Part shown: piece by piece, positions 9,603 through 19,238 of the stretch
Numbering within the stretch: position 1 is the stretch's first letter
Layout of the letters: each line of letters begins with the position of its first letter
Assembly (NCBI RefSeq): GCF_017303275.1
Contig: NZ_JAFKOJ010000002.1
Coordinates: 806,001 to 870,000, forward strand
DNA length: 64,000 nt
Reading direction: 5' to 3'
Origin: Bacillus sp. NTK034
Lineage (GTDB): Bacteria > Bacillota > Bacilli > Bacillales > Cytobacillaceae
Program-made: the position numbers and the translations under genes
Notes under the pieces: model-generated
Databases searched by the model: none
Seen by the model: the letters and a program-made list of their open reading frames with translations, nothing else
Told to the model about the DNA's origin: nothing

Positions 9603-10443
9603 AACTTTGTTTCTTTTCCACCTTCTCAAGCATGTTTCCTGATTCATCCCACTTGACTGCCCGGTAAAAAGCATCATGGTAAAAAGTGAACCATGCATTT
9701 TTTTTCAGCCCGTATCCAATCCATTTTTCCTTGGCGCTTATGGAATCCATCGGGTAGTCATCGTAAGCGAGAACCCATAGTACATTTGCATGGGCATGAG
9801 TCGGCATGATATCAGCCATATGAATGACGGTCTCATCCTCATCTTCTATAACAAGTATTGAATGTCCATCACTATGGCCGCCTGTATGCACCAATTTAAT
9901 AGGTCCGAGCGCCCACTCTCCTTCAAAGACTTCCACTTGATCCTGAATAGACTCCCAGTTTTCTTTCCAATATGTATTCCTTGAGCGGATATTAGGATTT
10001 TTCATTTCTTCCCATTCCACTTGTGATGCAACGATTCTGGCATTTGGAAATACAGAAGAAAATTTTCCTTCTTCCGGTTTGGTCAGTCCGCAGGCATGAT
10101 CGAAATGAAGATGCGTCATAAGGATATAATCAATGTCCTCGGATGACAAACCGTGCTTGGCTAAATCCTGTTCTACAAAAGACTCTTCAAGCGCTCCGAA
10201 ATTCCTCTTCTGTTTATCATTCAGCTTCCCGTTTCCAAGACCCGATTCGACTAGAATATTTTTACCGTCAAATTGAATAAGGATGGGATCTGTTCTAAGT
10301 TCGATCTGATTATTTTCATTGCAGGGATATCTTTTAGACCACAAAGGCTTAGGGACTACTCCAAACATGGCCCCTCCATCAAGGTGTGTGACACCTCCGC
10401 GAAGCCAGTACAGATTTACGTTCTTTAACTCCAATGCTTCCAT
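9601..10443 (-). CDS. ytnP: Metallo-beta-lactamase fold lactonase YtnP
   Basis: Zinc-dependent hydrolase of the metallo-beta-lactamase fold, related to N-acyl-homoserine lactonases; B. subtilis YtnP is reported as a quorum-quenching lactonase. The zinc motif HLHFDHACG lies near residue 112, with further ligands at GGHSDGH and in the DIMPTHAH region. The 280-residue length is typical. The frame extends to 10458. The start at 10443 ([10 protein letters not shown]) is chosen because GGAGGAG lies before it and it fits remembered family members; the ATG at 10446 is an alternative. Two cre-like palindromes lie upstream, and YtzB converges from the other side. Confidence 0.88.
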   Translation of the reverse strand: MEALELKNVNLYWLRGGVTHLDGGAMFGVVPKPLWSKRYPCNENNQIELRTDPILIQFDGKNILVESGLGNGKLNDKQKRNFGALEESFVEQDLAKHGLSSEDIDYILMTHLHFDHACGLTKPEEGKFSSVFPNARIVASQVEWEEMKNPNIRSRNTYWKENWESIQDQVEVFEGEWALGPIKLVHTGGHSDGHSILVIEDEDETVIHMADIMPTHAHANVLWVLAYDDYPMDSISAKEKWIGYGLKKNAWFTFYHDAFYRAVKWDESGNMLEKVEKKQS

Positions 10444-10470
10444 CATTATCTCCTCCATTTAAGTTTTCTG

Positions 10471-10484
10471 AGCAAGCGCTCGCT
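10471..10484. promoter_or_regulatory. Weak cre-like palindrome upstream of ytnP
   Basis: AGCAAGCGCTCGCT matches the CcpA consensus TGWAARCGYTWNCW at about 11 of 14 positions. It is weaker than the neighbouring site at 10507. Confidence 0.3.
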
Positions 10485-10506
10485 TTCCCTATATCTCATA
10501 TTAACA

Positions 10507-10520
10507 TTTAAGCGCTTACT
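10507..10520. promoter_or_regulatory. Putative cre site upstream of ytnP
   Basis: TTTAAGCGCTTACT matches TGWAARCGYTWNCW at all but the second position. It lies about 65 bases before the ytnP start, where CcpA could repress. Binding is inferred. Confidence 0.45.
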
Positions 10521-10577
10521 TATAGAAATATTTAGATTATTTAACACACATGCTAACAGCCAATATTGCAATATCAA

Positions 10578-10604
10578 TAAAAAAGCCTATCCATCTGGAT
10601 AGAC
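10578..10604 (-). terminator. Terminator of trmB
   Basis: Minus strand: GTCTATCC, a short loop, GGATAGGC, then TTTTTTATTG. It lies immediately after trmB. Confidence 0.75.
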
Positions 10605-10608
10605 TTGC

Positions 10609-11247
10609 TTATCTGTATTGGGCTTCACATCGGAATATACGGCTCCCCCTTGAAGAAAACTTCTCTTCATATTCGGTCATTACGTTTCCTTCATAATCGC
10701 TATTGTGAAGGTCCAGGCTGACAAATGTCAGAAGCATGCCGTACTCGGAGAAACTCATAAGAGATGATTCAAACAATCCCTGGTTATCAGTCTTAAAGTG
10801 AATTTCTCCCTTATCTCCAAGGATATCTTCATAAATCTCCAGGAAGCTTCGATAAGTCAGCCTGCGTTTTGCATGGCGTTTCTTTGGCCATGGATCTGAG
10901 AAATTGAGGTAGACACGATTGACTTCGTCTTTTTCAAAGTAATCCCGAAGATCATTGGCATTCACATTCAGAAGCTTTACATTTGGAAGTTCATCCTCGA
11001 TGATACGATCGAGAGCAGTGACAATGACGCTTTCAGCCAGTTCAATCCCAATATAGTTGATATTCGGGTTTGCTTTTGCCATACCAGTTATGAAGCGGCC
11101 TTTTCCTGTCCCAATTTCTATATGAAGGGGCTGATTTTTATCGAATGCTTCATTCCACTTTCCTTTATATTTTTCAGGTTCTGAAATTACATATTGCGGA
11201 TATTCGGCTAATTTATCTTTCGCCCAAGGTTTATTTCGCTGTCGCAT
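10609..11247 (-). CDS. trmB: tRNA (guanine-N7)-methyltransferase TrmB
   Basis: Makes 7-methylguanosine at position 46 of the tRNA variable loop, using S-adenosylmethionine. The 212-residue, single-domain Rossmann methyltransferase shows the SAM loop IEIGTGKG near residue 47 and the TrmB signature [15 protein letters not shown] near residue 117. Both length and motifs are standard. The bacterial enzyme works alone, without a partner subunit. It is followed by its own terminator and preceded by a 230-base gap holding the hairpin at 11404. Confidence 0.95.
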   Translation of the reverse strand: MRQRNKPWAKDKLAEYPQYVISEPEKYKGKWNEAFDKNQPLHIEIGTGKGRFITGMAKANPNINYIGIELAESVIVTALDRIIEDELPNVKLLNVNANDLRDYFEKDEVNRVYLNFSDPWPKKRHAKRRLTYRSFLEIYEDILGDKGEIHFKTDNQGLFESSLMSFSEYGMLLTFVSLDLHNSDYEGNVMTEYEEKFSSRGSRIFRCEAQYR

Positions 11248-11403
11248 TATGCCACTCCTAAAAATTAATATCGTTCAAACAATATCATGCCTATCAAAGT
11301 GATGCAACTTTAATTTAAGGGGAATTACTGAATTGGTTCATCCCTTGTTTGTAGTTTAACCCAATGGCATCCAAACACCTAAATTACAATCGCCAATGAA
11401 TAA

Positions 11404-11450
11404 ATAAAAAAGGAATCCACAACCTAAAAGTGAATTCCTTTTGTTTTTAT
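11404..11450 (-). terminator. Hairpin terminator, probably ending the ytmP transcript antisense to ytzH
   Basis: AAGGAATTCAC and GTGGATTCCTT pair with one internal mismatch. The minus-strand flank is TTTTTTATTTATT and the plus-strand flank is TTTTGTTTTTATTTTC. It lies just before ytzH and after ytmP in the minus direction, with no other terminator between. Confidence 0.55.
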
Positions 11451-11479
11451 TTTCAGATTCAATAGAAAGGATGTTATTC

Positions 11480-11758
11480 ATGCCGCTTGGACACCAGGAT
11501 CAATTAAATTTATTAAAAGATATTTTAAGCAATCATCAGACAGATTGCTGTGGCTCTATTTCAGAATGTGAACAATTGGAACGATTGGTTAAATCATTAA
11601 TGATCAACGGAAACATTAATCAAAACGTTAAAACAGTATTAGAAGAAATTTATGAATACAGTCAGCACGGGATCAATTCTTCCCAATTGGATACTCACAT
11701 TGAATCGCATCAGAATGAATTATCACAATGGGTACAGGATATTGATCAATTTTCGTAA
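11480..11758 (+). CDS. ytzH: YtzH-like family protein
   Basis: A 92-residue, mostly helical, soluble protein of the YtzH family (unknown function), limited to Bacillaceae. The opening MPLGHQDQLNLLKDILSNHQ and the TDCCGS segment match my memory of the B. subtilis protein. The start at 11480 is preferred to 11441 because AAAGGATG lies upstream and the family begins MPL. It ends three bases from the end of the convergent ytmP, so there is no room for a terminator between them, and the two mRNAs should overlap. Confidence 0.8.
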   Translation: MPLGHQDQLNLLKDILSNHQTDCCGSISECEQLERLVKSLMINGNINQNVKTVLEEIYEYSQHGINSSQLDTHIESHQNELSQWVQDIDQFS

Positions 11759-11761
11759 ATC

Positions 11762-12535
11762 CTAAAGCAGTTCATCCAGGTAGGAAAGCCACTTATTCAT
11801 TTCCTGGTATCTAAATTTATTTTTATGCCATTGAATAGATGTCAAAGTCTGTGCAATCACATACCATTTCATGCGGAGCAGCAAATCATCTGACAATTGA
11901 ATGCCATATCTCTCAAGCCAATTTGGCCATTCTTCTTTAGGAATATACCAATACAATAGCATACCCAGATCAATGGCCGGATCTGCTATCATGGCTCCAT
12001 CCCAATCAATCAAGTACAGCTGGTTGTTTTCCGAAAGCAGCCAGTTGTTATGATTCACATCGCAATGGCACACCGTATTTTCCTCAAAGCGGATATGTGA
12101 AACCTCTTTTTTCAGGAAATCGACAGACTGAATAACGGCAGCCTGCTCCTTCAGGTCACAATCCAGTTCTTCCCCAATCAAACGCAAAAGGGTTTCGGGC
12201 TGCAGCGGAGACTTTCCCATTCTTGTCAGCATACCAAGCAGCGGCTTTGAAGAATGAATTTTCCTCAAAAGCTTTGCTACGCTTTCCTGGTTCATGTCAG
12301 AAGCTTTGAGCTCTCTTCCATTAAGCCATTGCTGGGCAGTTATTACGTCCCCATTTTCCATTCTTTTTGTCCAGATAAGTTTCGGGACGATTCCTTCCGC
12401 AGACAGAACCGCCAGGAAAGGTGAAGAGTTTCTTTTAAGAAAAAGCCTCTGCTCTTCGTGCTTTGCGTAGAAGGCTTCCCCTGTCGCCCCTCCGGCGGGA
12501 ACAATCTCCCAGTCATGTCCAAATAAATGTTCCAA
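11762..12535 (-). CDS. ytmP: Phosphotransferase/kinase-like protein YtmP
   Basis: Protein-kinase-like fold of the aminoglycoside phosphotransferase/choline kinase superfamily, 257 residues. The catalytic loop CHCDVNHNNWLL and the metal-binding segment LIDWDGAMIADPAIDLG are both intact, so it probably phosphorylates a small molecule with ATP; the substrate is unknown. It follows amyX on the same strand after about 470 bases that contain a hairpin, so it is probably transcribed separately. Similar genes next to trmB are common in Bacillaceae. Confidence 0.85.
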   Translation of the reverse strand: MEHLFGHDWEIVPAGGATGEAFYAKHEEQRLFLKRNSSPFLAVLSAEGIVPKLIWTKRMENGDVITAQQWLNGRELKASDMNQESVAKLLRKIHSSKPLLGMLTRMGKSPLQPETLLRLIGEELDCDLKEQAAVIQSVDFLKKEVSHIRFEENTVCHCDVNHNNWLLSENNQLYLIDWDGAMIADPAIDLGMLLYWYIPKEEWPNWLERYGIQLSDDLLLRMKWYVIAQTLTSIQWHKNKFRYQEMNKWLSYLDELL

Positions 12536-13002
12536 AATTGTTCACCTGCAATTTAGTAAGCCATTGGTTGTAAAATAGCTTGAGTTGAAAAATAAGCCCT
12601 GTTTTTTGCAGCAAGACTTATTTTGCCATGGCCGATAAAAAGGCCTTTGCTTAGTATTGATGAGTTCTATTTGAATATAATGCATTTTCGTAAATATAAG
12701 CTGTTTATCAGGTTAATCAAGTAAAGCACCTATAAAGCACAAAGTAACCGGGCAAATGCCTAATCAGCAATGTATTGGGAGCTTAAAATAAAAAAAAGAG
12801 CTATTGATGTAAGTTTCTCACAATAGCCATCTTTATAAATTTTATTCTTACTGGCTTTTTTCGTCAAGTGCATCTATTTAGGTTTACGGAATATCATCAG
12901 AAAAATTGAAGATTTTTCTGGTCGATTCATCATTATTTTCAATTTAAGGATAATGTTTGCAGAAAATAATGCTAAACAGCCCGATTGCATCTCAGTTTTC
13001 TT
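12536..13002. other. Intergenic region between amyX and ytmP
   Basis: No coding frame with a ribosome binding site is visible. It holds the amyX terminator (12788-12829) and, nearer ytmP, AT-rich sequence that could carry its promoter. Confidence 0.5.
12788..12829 (-). terminator. Terminator of amyX
   Basis: Minus strand: GGCTATTG, a loop, CAATAGC, then TCTTTTTTTTATTTT. Confidence 0.7.
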
Positions 13003-15153
13003 CTATTTTCTGCAAACCAATACATATGAACACAATGGCGGCATTTCAAATCTGGTGTTAATCTTGCGAATAGTGGATATACCGGCTTCACGTTCATCCG
13101 CAATAAGGTCCCAAGCCCCTTCGGGGAGAAAAATTTCTTCTTTCGTCATTAGAGGATTGATAAAAACGGCGGCATCGCTGCACTCGGCATTTTGTTCACT
13201 GCTTGTTAACACATAACCTATTAGCGGTTTTTTTATATCCAGAAACCTCATGGAATTCCGTATCATTTCTGCATTGGCAAGCCTGAAAAGAGGAATTGAC
13301 CTTCTAATGCTGATCATCCCTTTAATATACTTAACATTATTTAAGTAAATGGATTTCCTCTCCCAATCCAGATTATTGATGGAGTCTGGGGCACGATAGC
13401 TATTTCCATTTCCTGCTTTGGTCCGAAAGAATTCCTGTCCGCTATGCAGAAATGGAATTCCCTGTGAAAGAAGTACGATTGCAGTTGCCAAGCGGTGCTT
13501 TTGCTGGTTCACATGATGATCCGCATTTTCAGAACAAACTTGTATTTTATCCCACAGAGTATGATTATCATGGGATTCTACATAATTTACAGATTGAGAT
13601 GGGGAAAGGAAAATGCCTTTTTCCTTTTTTTCAAGGCCTATACTTCCACCCAATACCTGCTTTGCCGCATCATAGTAATGGTCATTCCCCAATGCATATC
13701 CTTTATCATATAAATTAAACGTACTGCCTTTGATGGAATCTCTGAACCAGTCATTGAATTGGCCAATTCCCGGCATCTTTTCCTGATTGCGGATGCTTGC
13801 TTTTTGGTCATCCGGTATAGGGGTATTCAAATCCCATCCCTCGCCAATAATAATGACGGATGGGTCAATCGACTCCGCATTCTGGCGAACCTCATTCATC
13901 GTTTCAATATCGAGGATACCCATCAAATCAAACCTGAGCCCATCAATTTGATATTCCTTCATCCAGTATGTTACAGAATCAACAATAAATTTCCGTGCCA
14001 TCATGCGTTCAGAGGCAAAGTCATTTCCAACCCCGGTACCATTTGACGGCATTCCATATTCATCATGCCGGAAGAAATAACCCGGTACGATTTTTTCAAA
14101 AGAAGAATGCTCGCGAATATAAACATGATTATAGACTACGTCCATAATGACTCTAAGTCCCTGAGAATGAACTGCATGAATTAAGGCTTTCAATTCTCTG
14201 ATCCGCGAATATGGATCTAGAGGATCAGTAGAATAACTTCCTTCCGGAACATTAAAATGGAGCGGATTATAACCCCAGTTGTATTCTTCTTTTGGACTTT
14301 TTTCATTCACACCTTCAAAGTCATGGACAGGCAGAAACTCAATGTGAGTAATACCGAGCTCCTTGACATATGACAGGCATGTCAGCTCCCCATCTCTGCC
14401 AACTGTGTTTGTCTCTCCCGCTCCTAAATAGAGGCCTTTATTTGCTGCCCCGCTCTCGGGATGAATGGTAAAATCCCTAATATGTGTTTCATATATGATG
14501 GCATCTGTCGGCTGCAGAAGCGGCGGAAGCTCCGGCTTCTTTATTTTAGTATTTTCCAGATTGACTACCGCACCATATTCCCCATTTATAGCTGAAGATA
14601 CTGCGTATGGATCAACAGCTTCTTTCCACTCCAGATTAATGCATACAAGAAAAGAATAAAGAAAACGATCCAGGTCTCCTTTTACTTCACAGCTCCAGAC
14701 TCCTCTTTCTTCTCTCGCCATCTGAATAAGCTCAGCTTCCTCCTCCAATGCTCCTTTAAGCTTAAGTTTTACCTTTGCAGCTGTCGGAGCCCAGAGCCTG
14801 AAATGCGTCTTTTCTTTGCTGTACGAGAACCCCAGTGGACCATCATAATAGAATTTCTCATCAAAATCACTTGTTCGAATAACGGCACCAATTTGCAGAT
14901 CTGTTTTTCCTCCATATTCATCCACTACCCAATATTGTTTCCCGAATTCCACTTCATGATCTATTCTGCATGTATATTTAATGGCATCCTCAATCGGCAT
15001 GCTTTTCAATATTTCAACAGGAAGCTCTTCTTCCCAGTCAGTAAGGAGAGAGAACCCGGAAGAACGTCCCTGATGATAACTGAAAGGAAGAATGATCGTA
15101 ATGAGGTGCATTTCGTCTAAGTATGCATTAAAAGTCCGTTCAATCGTTATCAT
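13003..15153 (-). CDS. amyX: Type I pullulanase AmyX
   Basis: Glycoside hydrolase family 13 debranching enzyme that cleaves alpha-1,6 links in pullulan and glycogen or amylopectin fragments. Order: an N-terminal region, a CBM48-like domain around residues 105-190 (FRLWAPTAAKVKL), then the catalytic barrel. The pullulanase signature YNWGYNP is at residues 291-297. Catalytic residues are Asp409 (GLRFDLMG), Glu438 (IIGEGWDLN) and Asp529 (ESHDNH). No signal peptide is present, so it acts in the cytoplasm on imported or stored glucan. It follows ytlR by 62 bases on the same strand and is probably its operon partner. Confidence 0.95.
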   Translation of the reverse strand: MITIERTFNAYLDEMHLITIILPFSYHQGRSSGFSLLTDWEEELPVEILKSMPIEDAIKYTCRIDHEVEFGKQYWVVDEYGGKTDLQIGAVIRTSDFDEKFYYDGPLGFSYSKEKTHFRLWAPTAAKVKLKLKGALEEEAELIQMAREERGVWSCEVKGDLDRFLYSFLVCINLEWKEAVDPYAVSSAINGEYGAVVNLENTKIKKPELPPLLQPTDAIIYETHIRDFTIHPESGAANKGLYLGAGETNTVGRDGELTCLSYVKELGITHIEFLPVHDFEGVNEKSPKEEYNWGYNPLHFNVPEGSYSTDPLDPYSRIRELKALIHAVHSQGLRVIMDVVYNHVYIREHSSFEKIVPGYFFRHDEYGMPSNGTGVGNDFASERMMARKFIVDSVTYWMKEYQIDGLRFDLMGILDIETMNEVRQNAESIDPSVIIIGEGWDLNTPIPDDQKASIRNQEKMPGIGQFNDWFRDSIKGSTFNLYDKGYALGNDHYYDAAKQVLGGSIGLEKKEKGIFLSPSQSVNYVESHDNHTLWDKIQVCSENADHHVNQQKHRLATAIVLLSQGIPFLHSGQEFFRTKAGNGNSYRAPDSINNLDWERKSIYLNNVKYIKGMISIRRSIPLFRLANAEMIRNSMRFLDIKKPLIGYVLTSSEQNAECSDAAVFINPLMTKEEIFLPEGAWDLIADEREAGISTIRKINTRFEMPPLCSYVLVCRK

Positions 15154-15215
15154 TCCGAACTCATCTCCTTTACTTGGTCGGACGGTAATTTAAGAGCAGC
15201 TCTCTCCTAAAATCA

Positions 15216-16205
15216 TCACCCATCTTTTACAGTTCCTATAATTACAGGAAGGGCTTCGGGACAAACAGATGCTGAAATTGGGGTGCTTCCTAAGGCCTCA
15301 CCATCTGCGTGAAAAGGAATTGGGTGTGAAGATCTAATGCTGACATTTTGTCCCTGAAGAAATGTGACTTCTTTAAATCCTATGTGACGCCCCTTGAAGA
15401 CAGAGGCAAATACAAACAAAAGTTTTAATCTTGATATATTGTGGACGACCGTAACATTTAGGATTCCATCAAAAGGATTTGCATCCGGAGAAATCTTCAT
15501 ACCGCCTCCATAGAATGGCTGATTGGAAATAGTAATAAACCAGGCAGAATTAAATTGGAGTTTTTTTTCACCAATAGCGATTTCAAGATCAGAGCATTTA
15601 TAGGTAAACAGCTCTTTTACAAGAAAGATAGCGTATACAAATTTGCCCAGAGATAACTGATTCAAGATACCTTTTATCTTTGAACTGTTAACTTTCCGGG
15701 AAATCAGCGCATCAAATCCTGCACCCATATTATTAATAAAATATGTTTTTTTCCCATCTATGTGCCTAATCATCCCGATATCAGCTTTCACAGATGAATG
15801 ACTACTGATCCCCTTAAGGATTGCTTTTAAAGATTCTGCAGGGGCTTTAGGGACTCCAAAGCCCCGCGAGAAATCATTCCCAGATCCTCCAGGAATAAAT
15901 CCAACAGTCACATTCTGATGCCCCGCAGCGCCATTCATAACCTCATGAACCGTCCCGTCTCCGCCCACAGCAACAAGATATAATCTTTGCCCGCCTGCCT
16001 GTTCTGCATAAATCTTCGCCAATTCCCTGGCATGGCTTTGATATTCTGTCCTAACAGCAGAGTAAGAGATATTTTCCTCTTTCAGGATCAGCTCAACTTT
16101 TTTCCCGACTTTCAGACAATAGCCATTTTTCGCCTGCGGGTTAATAATGAACTTAAGCTCTTCCCTGCTATGAGCTTTATCCTCGGGTAAATTTTCATGA
16201 TTCAT
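15216..16205 (-). CDS. ytlR: Diacylglycerol kinase family lipid kinase YtlR
   Basis: A 329-residue member of the DAGK catalytic-domain family (YegS/DgkB type), which phosphorylates diacylglycerol or related lipids. The nucleotide-binding motif GGDGTVHEVMNG is near residue 92, followed by GFIPGGSGNDFSRGFG. A C-terminal beta domain ends the protein with HADGE. It overlaps the end of ytlQ by 11 bases, indicating one operon ytlQ-ytlR-amyX. Lipid kinase activity follows from the family; the exact substrate is not known. Confidence 0.88.
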   Translation of the reverse strand: MNHENLPEDKAHSREELKFIINPQAKNGYCLKVGKKVELILKEENISYSAVRTEYQSHARELAKIYAEQAGGQRLYLVAVGGDGTVHEVMNGAAGHQNVTVGFIPGGSGNDFSRGFGVPKAPAESLKAILKGISSHSSVKADIGMIRHIDGKKTYFINNMGAGFDALISRKVNSSKIKGILNQLSLGKFVYAIFLVKELFTYKCSDLEIAIGEKKLQFNSAWFITISNQPFYGGGMKISPDANPFDGILNVTVVHNISRLKLLFVFASVFKGRHIGFKEVTFLQGQNVSIRSSHPIPFHADGEALGSTPISASVCPEALPVIIGTVKDG

Positions 16206-17172
16206 CCCGATTCTCCCACTCCAGCCTTTTGACTGATGCAGTCTTGCAATATTGAAGCAGTGCCTGTGCCCCTTTTAATTGAACATGCTTAAGAGGCGAA
16301 CGCTGGCTTCTCATTGTATGAAACCATTGATCATAGGTCCTTTTCTCGATTAGCTGAACATCAATTGGAGCTGCAGGATAATCAATATAGCCATTTCGGG
16401 TAAGTACAGCTTTTTTAATCGGCAATTCGATAGAATGAATTTCAAATATTTTTCGGACAATCTTTTCAGTTCTATTTAGTGCAAGAAGCGGATTCAGGAC
16501 CTTTCTTTCTTCCCCTCTTCCCTTTTTTGTCCAGAATCTATCCTTCGAACCTGAGAATACCGCTGAATCTTCTTCCTCCAAAAAGCTGATGCACCATACC
16601 TCAGTCGGACTTATAACAATGTTTTCTGTTTCCACCGGAGCCTTTTTCAGTAAAAAGATCGGATTGTACATGACAAGATACGTATCCGGATATCGTTGCA
16701 AAAAATACTTTAGCTTCTCTTCATAATAGTAATGCTTATCTGGAAATGATTTTTCCGTTAGTGTGGAGGTTGCCCATTTCATCTGGAATCTATAAAGCTG
16801 ATCCAGAAACTGGTGTTTTAAATTCTCAATTGTTTCTGGACGCACAGCAAAGGAGGCTTCAAATTCAAGCTCATCTCCCTCTTTTTTCAACTCATTCCCG
16901 GCAGCCTCGTTTCCCTCTAATTCTTCATTTCTCCCCCGCTTTAATAACCCCTTTAGCTTTACCATCAGCGGCTCTTTTTCTTCCTCAGGCCAGTCTGCCG
17001 TGCCGGCAGTATAATGCTGCCCGGAGTGGGGGTTGAAGGATTCATTTGTTTCCCATGCATTATGCCATTTATCCCACTGCTGTTTTTTTAGCCTGACAAA
17101 ACGGGAAGGATATACAAAAATGTCTTGTTGGTAACGTGAAACATAATCCTGCAATTTAATTAACTGTCCCAT
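16195..17172 (-). CDS. ytlQ: YtlQ, possible NERD-like domain protein
   Basis: A 325-residue soluble protein of the YtlQ type. The first part includes a charged Glu/Lys-rich insert around residues 75-105. The C-terminal half (ENIVISPTEVWCISF, then a Trp-containing loop and NPLLALNRTEKIVRKI) resembles the layout of a nuclease-related domain (NERD). That assignment is a guess from pattern; a Glu-x-Lys catalytic pair is not obvious, so activity is doubtful. It heads the operon with ytlR. Confidence 0.65.
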   Translation of the reverse strand: MGQLIKLQDYVSRYQQDIFVYPSRFVRLKKQQWDKWHNAWETNESFNPHSGQHYTAGTADWPEEEKEPLMVKLKGLLKRGRNEELEGNEAAGNELKKEGDELEFEASFAVRPETIENLKHQFLDQLYRFQMKWATSTLTEKSFPDKHYYYEEKLKYFLQRYPDTYLVMYNPIFLLKKAPVETENIVISPTEVWCISFLEEEDSAVFSGSKDRFWTKKGRGEERKVLNPLLALNRTEKIVRKIFEIHSIELPIKKAVLTRNGYIDYPAAPIDVQLIEKRTYDQWFHTMRSQRSPLKHVQLKGAQALLQYCKTASVKRLEWENRDES

Positions 17173-17415
17173 TCTCCTAGCCCTGCTTTCGTATATAACT
17201 TTCTATCTCTAATTATTCATTTGTTCTTTTTATTTTGCCCGCTGATTTCCGCTACAGGTGCTCGCTTTCCACGGGCTGCGGGGTCTCCCCTGGTGCGCTA
17301 CTCCCGTTGGAGTCTCGCACCTTCCGCTCCAATCAACTCAGTGATAACTATTTTATATTCTTTCAAAAGCAGCAATGTCACCTAAGCTGTTATTCATTAA
17401 TAGTATGTATTTATT
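17173..17415. other. Intergenic region between ytlP and ytlQ
   Basis: Mostly occupied by a dispersed repeat (17235-17349). No gene is seen. The short flank before ytlQ carries its promoter region. Confidence 0.5.
17235..17349. repeat. Second dispersed repeat family, full-length copy
   Basis: Begins TGCCCGCTGATTTCCGCT, contains several short self-complementary GC-rich blocks, and ends CCAATCAACTCAGTGATAA. The two ends match a collapsed copy at 33088-33118. Confidence 0.65.
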
Positions 17416-17994
17416 TTATTCCTCCAAAAGCGGAAAGATGGCAATGCTTTCATATTTCGGAGTTTTGTCCAGGCGGGTTTGGTATAGGACGACTTCTGAA
17501 GCCTTAAATTCAAGGGGCCCGTCTTTAAATGGACTGTTAGCGTCCAGCATGCTTTCCTGAAATGGATGAATACCAGCCCATTTTCTTGCCATAGTGATAT
17601 GAGGTTTAAATGGTCTTGTCTCCAATTCAAAACCCGCTTCCTGGCATGCTGAATATACTTTTGATCTTAATTCTTGAAGATGCTTGTCTTCCTGTGTTCC
17701 ACACCAGAAAATTCTTGGAGCCTCTTGTTTTCCAAATACGCCAAGTTTGCAGATATTAAGTGGAAATCTTTCTTCGTTTCTGATTGAGTCAGTGACAAGC
17801 TTGGCTGCTTTCTGCAGTTTTTCTTCGGGTGCAGACCCAAGAAATGCTAGTGTAATATGATAATCCTCATGATGGACCCAGCGGCTAAAAGTCAATTTTG
17901 GTCTTAAATCCCCCATGTATTCTTTCAGTTTTTTCTTTGTTTCCTCCGGTATTTTCATCGCAAAGAAAAAATGAGCATTCATTTGATTAGACAC
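17416..17994 (-). CDS. thpR: RNA 2',3'-cyclic phosphodiesterase (YtlP/ThpR)
   Basis: A 2H phosphoesterase of about 192 residues, historically called 2'-5' RNA ligase, that opens 2',3'-cyclic phosphates on RNA. Both catalytic His-x-Thr motifs are present: HITLAFLG near residue 50 and HITMARK near residue 133. The longest frame starts at 18033. The GTG at 17994 is chosen because GGAGG lies eight bases upstream while the upstream ATGs lack such a site; an internal ATG four codons later is the alternative. It is a single-gene unit next to the divergent cysteine synthase. Confidence 0.88.
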   Translation of the reverse strand: MSNQMNAHFFFAMKIPEETKKKLKEYMGDLRPKLTFSRWVHHEDYHITLAFLGSAPEEKLQKAAKLVTDSIRNEERFPLNICKLGVFGKQEAPRIFWCGTQEDKHLQELRSKVYSACQEAGFELETRPFKPHITMARKWAGIHPFQESMLDANSPFKDGPLEFKASEVVLYQTRLDKTPKYESIAIFPLLEE

Positions 17995-18249
17995 TTGAAA
18001 TTCCTCCATATTTTCACTTATTTTAACAAACATCAGTTAAGATTGGCAGATACTTTCTGTTTTGTCCTTTTATTTTTGTATTCTTTCCAATTCCTTTTGA
18101 TTTGATTGGAATAGTCTGGTTTAGTATGATGGATATAATATGAATAGTTATAGATTTCCTTTGTTAGGATGAAATTAAACAGATGGACATAAAATAACAA
18201 AGTATTAAACTTCCTTGTTATTACAGTCTTATTCGAAAGGGAGAGTCAG

Positions 18250-19182
18250 ATGAAAGTTGTCAACAATCTCGCGGACCTGATTGGAGATACTCCACTTGTT
18301 AAATTAAATAAGCTTGCACCCGAAAATGGCGCAAGCATTTATGCAAAACTTGAATTCTACAATCCAAGCCGCAGTGTAAAAGACCGCGCGGCATATAATA
18401 TGATTGTCGAAGCTGAGAAAGCAGGCAAATTAAAACCCGGGGCAACCATTATTGAACCAACCAGCGGAAATACCGGTATCGGGCTTGCAATGAATGCAGC
18501 AGCACGCGGCTATAAGGCTATTCTGGTTATGCCTGATACCATGACGGCAGAGAGGATCAACCTTTTGAAAGCATATGGAGCAGAAGTTGTCCTGACTCCT
18601 GGAGATGACAAAATGCCCGGGGCTATTAATAAAGCAAATGAACTGGCTGAGGAGATTCCAAACAGCTTTGTGCCGATGCAATTTGAAAATAACGCTAACC
18701 CGGATGCACATCGCCATTCAACAGCAGTCGAAATTATTGAGGGCATGAAGGAAATCGGCAAACCACTTTCAGCCTTTGTTGCCACGGCAGGGACGGGCGG
18801 CACGATTACTGGCACAGGTGAAGTTTTGAAAGAGCATTATCCTGGATTAGAAGTGCATGTTGTGGAGCCAAAAGGCTCGCCCGTCCTATCGGGCGGAAAG
18901 CCTGGCAGGCACAAACTTGTCGGCACAAGTCCCGGATTTGTTCCGGAGATTCTCAATACGGATGTTTATGATGAAATTCACCAAATCAAAGATGAAGAAG
19001 CATATGATACGACACGAAGAATGGCAAGAGAAGAAGGGATATTAGTCGGTCCATCCTCAGGAGCAGCCTGCTATGCCGCCATCCAGGTAGCAAAAAGGCT
19101 TAAACCGGATGATGTTGTCGTATTTATTGTATGTGATACTGGAGAAAGATATCTTTCAAGCGATCTATTTCAGTTTGAGTAA
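18250..19182 (+). CDS. ytkP: Cysteine synthase (CysK-type, YtkP)
   Basis: PLP-dependent O-acetylserine sulfhydrylase family enzyme of 310 residues that makes cysteine from O-acetylserine and sulfide. The PLP lysine is in NPSRSVKDRAAY near residue 46. The substrate loop TSGNTGIGLA and the phosphate-binding GTGGTITGTGE are intact. The start follows AAGGGAGAGTCAG. Bacillus usually has a main cysK elsewhere, so this is the YtkP paralogue by position. It is monocistronic, with a strong terminator shared with dat. No S-box or T-box was seen upstream. Confidence 0.92.
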   Translation: MKVVNNLADLIGDTPLVKLNKLAPENGASIYAKLEFYNPSRSVKDRAAYNMIVEAEKAGKLKPGATIIEPTSGNTGIGLAMNAAARGYKAILVMPDTMTAERINLLKAYGAEVVLTPGDDKMPGAINKANELAEEIPNSFVPMQFENNANPDAHRHSTAVEIIEGMKEIGKPLSAFVATAGTGGTITGTGEVLKEHYPGLEVHVVEPKGSPVLSGGKPGRHKLVGTSPGFVPEILNTDVYDEIHQIKDEEAYDTTRRMAREEGILVGPSSGAACYAAIQVAKRLKPDDVVVFIVCDTGERYLSSDLFQFE

Positions 19183-19188
19183 GTAAGT

Positions 19189-19235
19189 TAAAAGACCCCA
19201 GGGATTGTTCCATTGTTCCTGGGGTCTTTCGTTTT
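19189..19235. terminator. Bidirectional terminator between ytkP and dat
   Basis: AAAGACCCCAGG pairs with CCTGGGGTCTTT, with A and T flanks on both sides of the convergent genes. Confidence 0.88.
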
Positions 19236-19238
19236 AGA

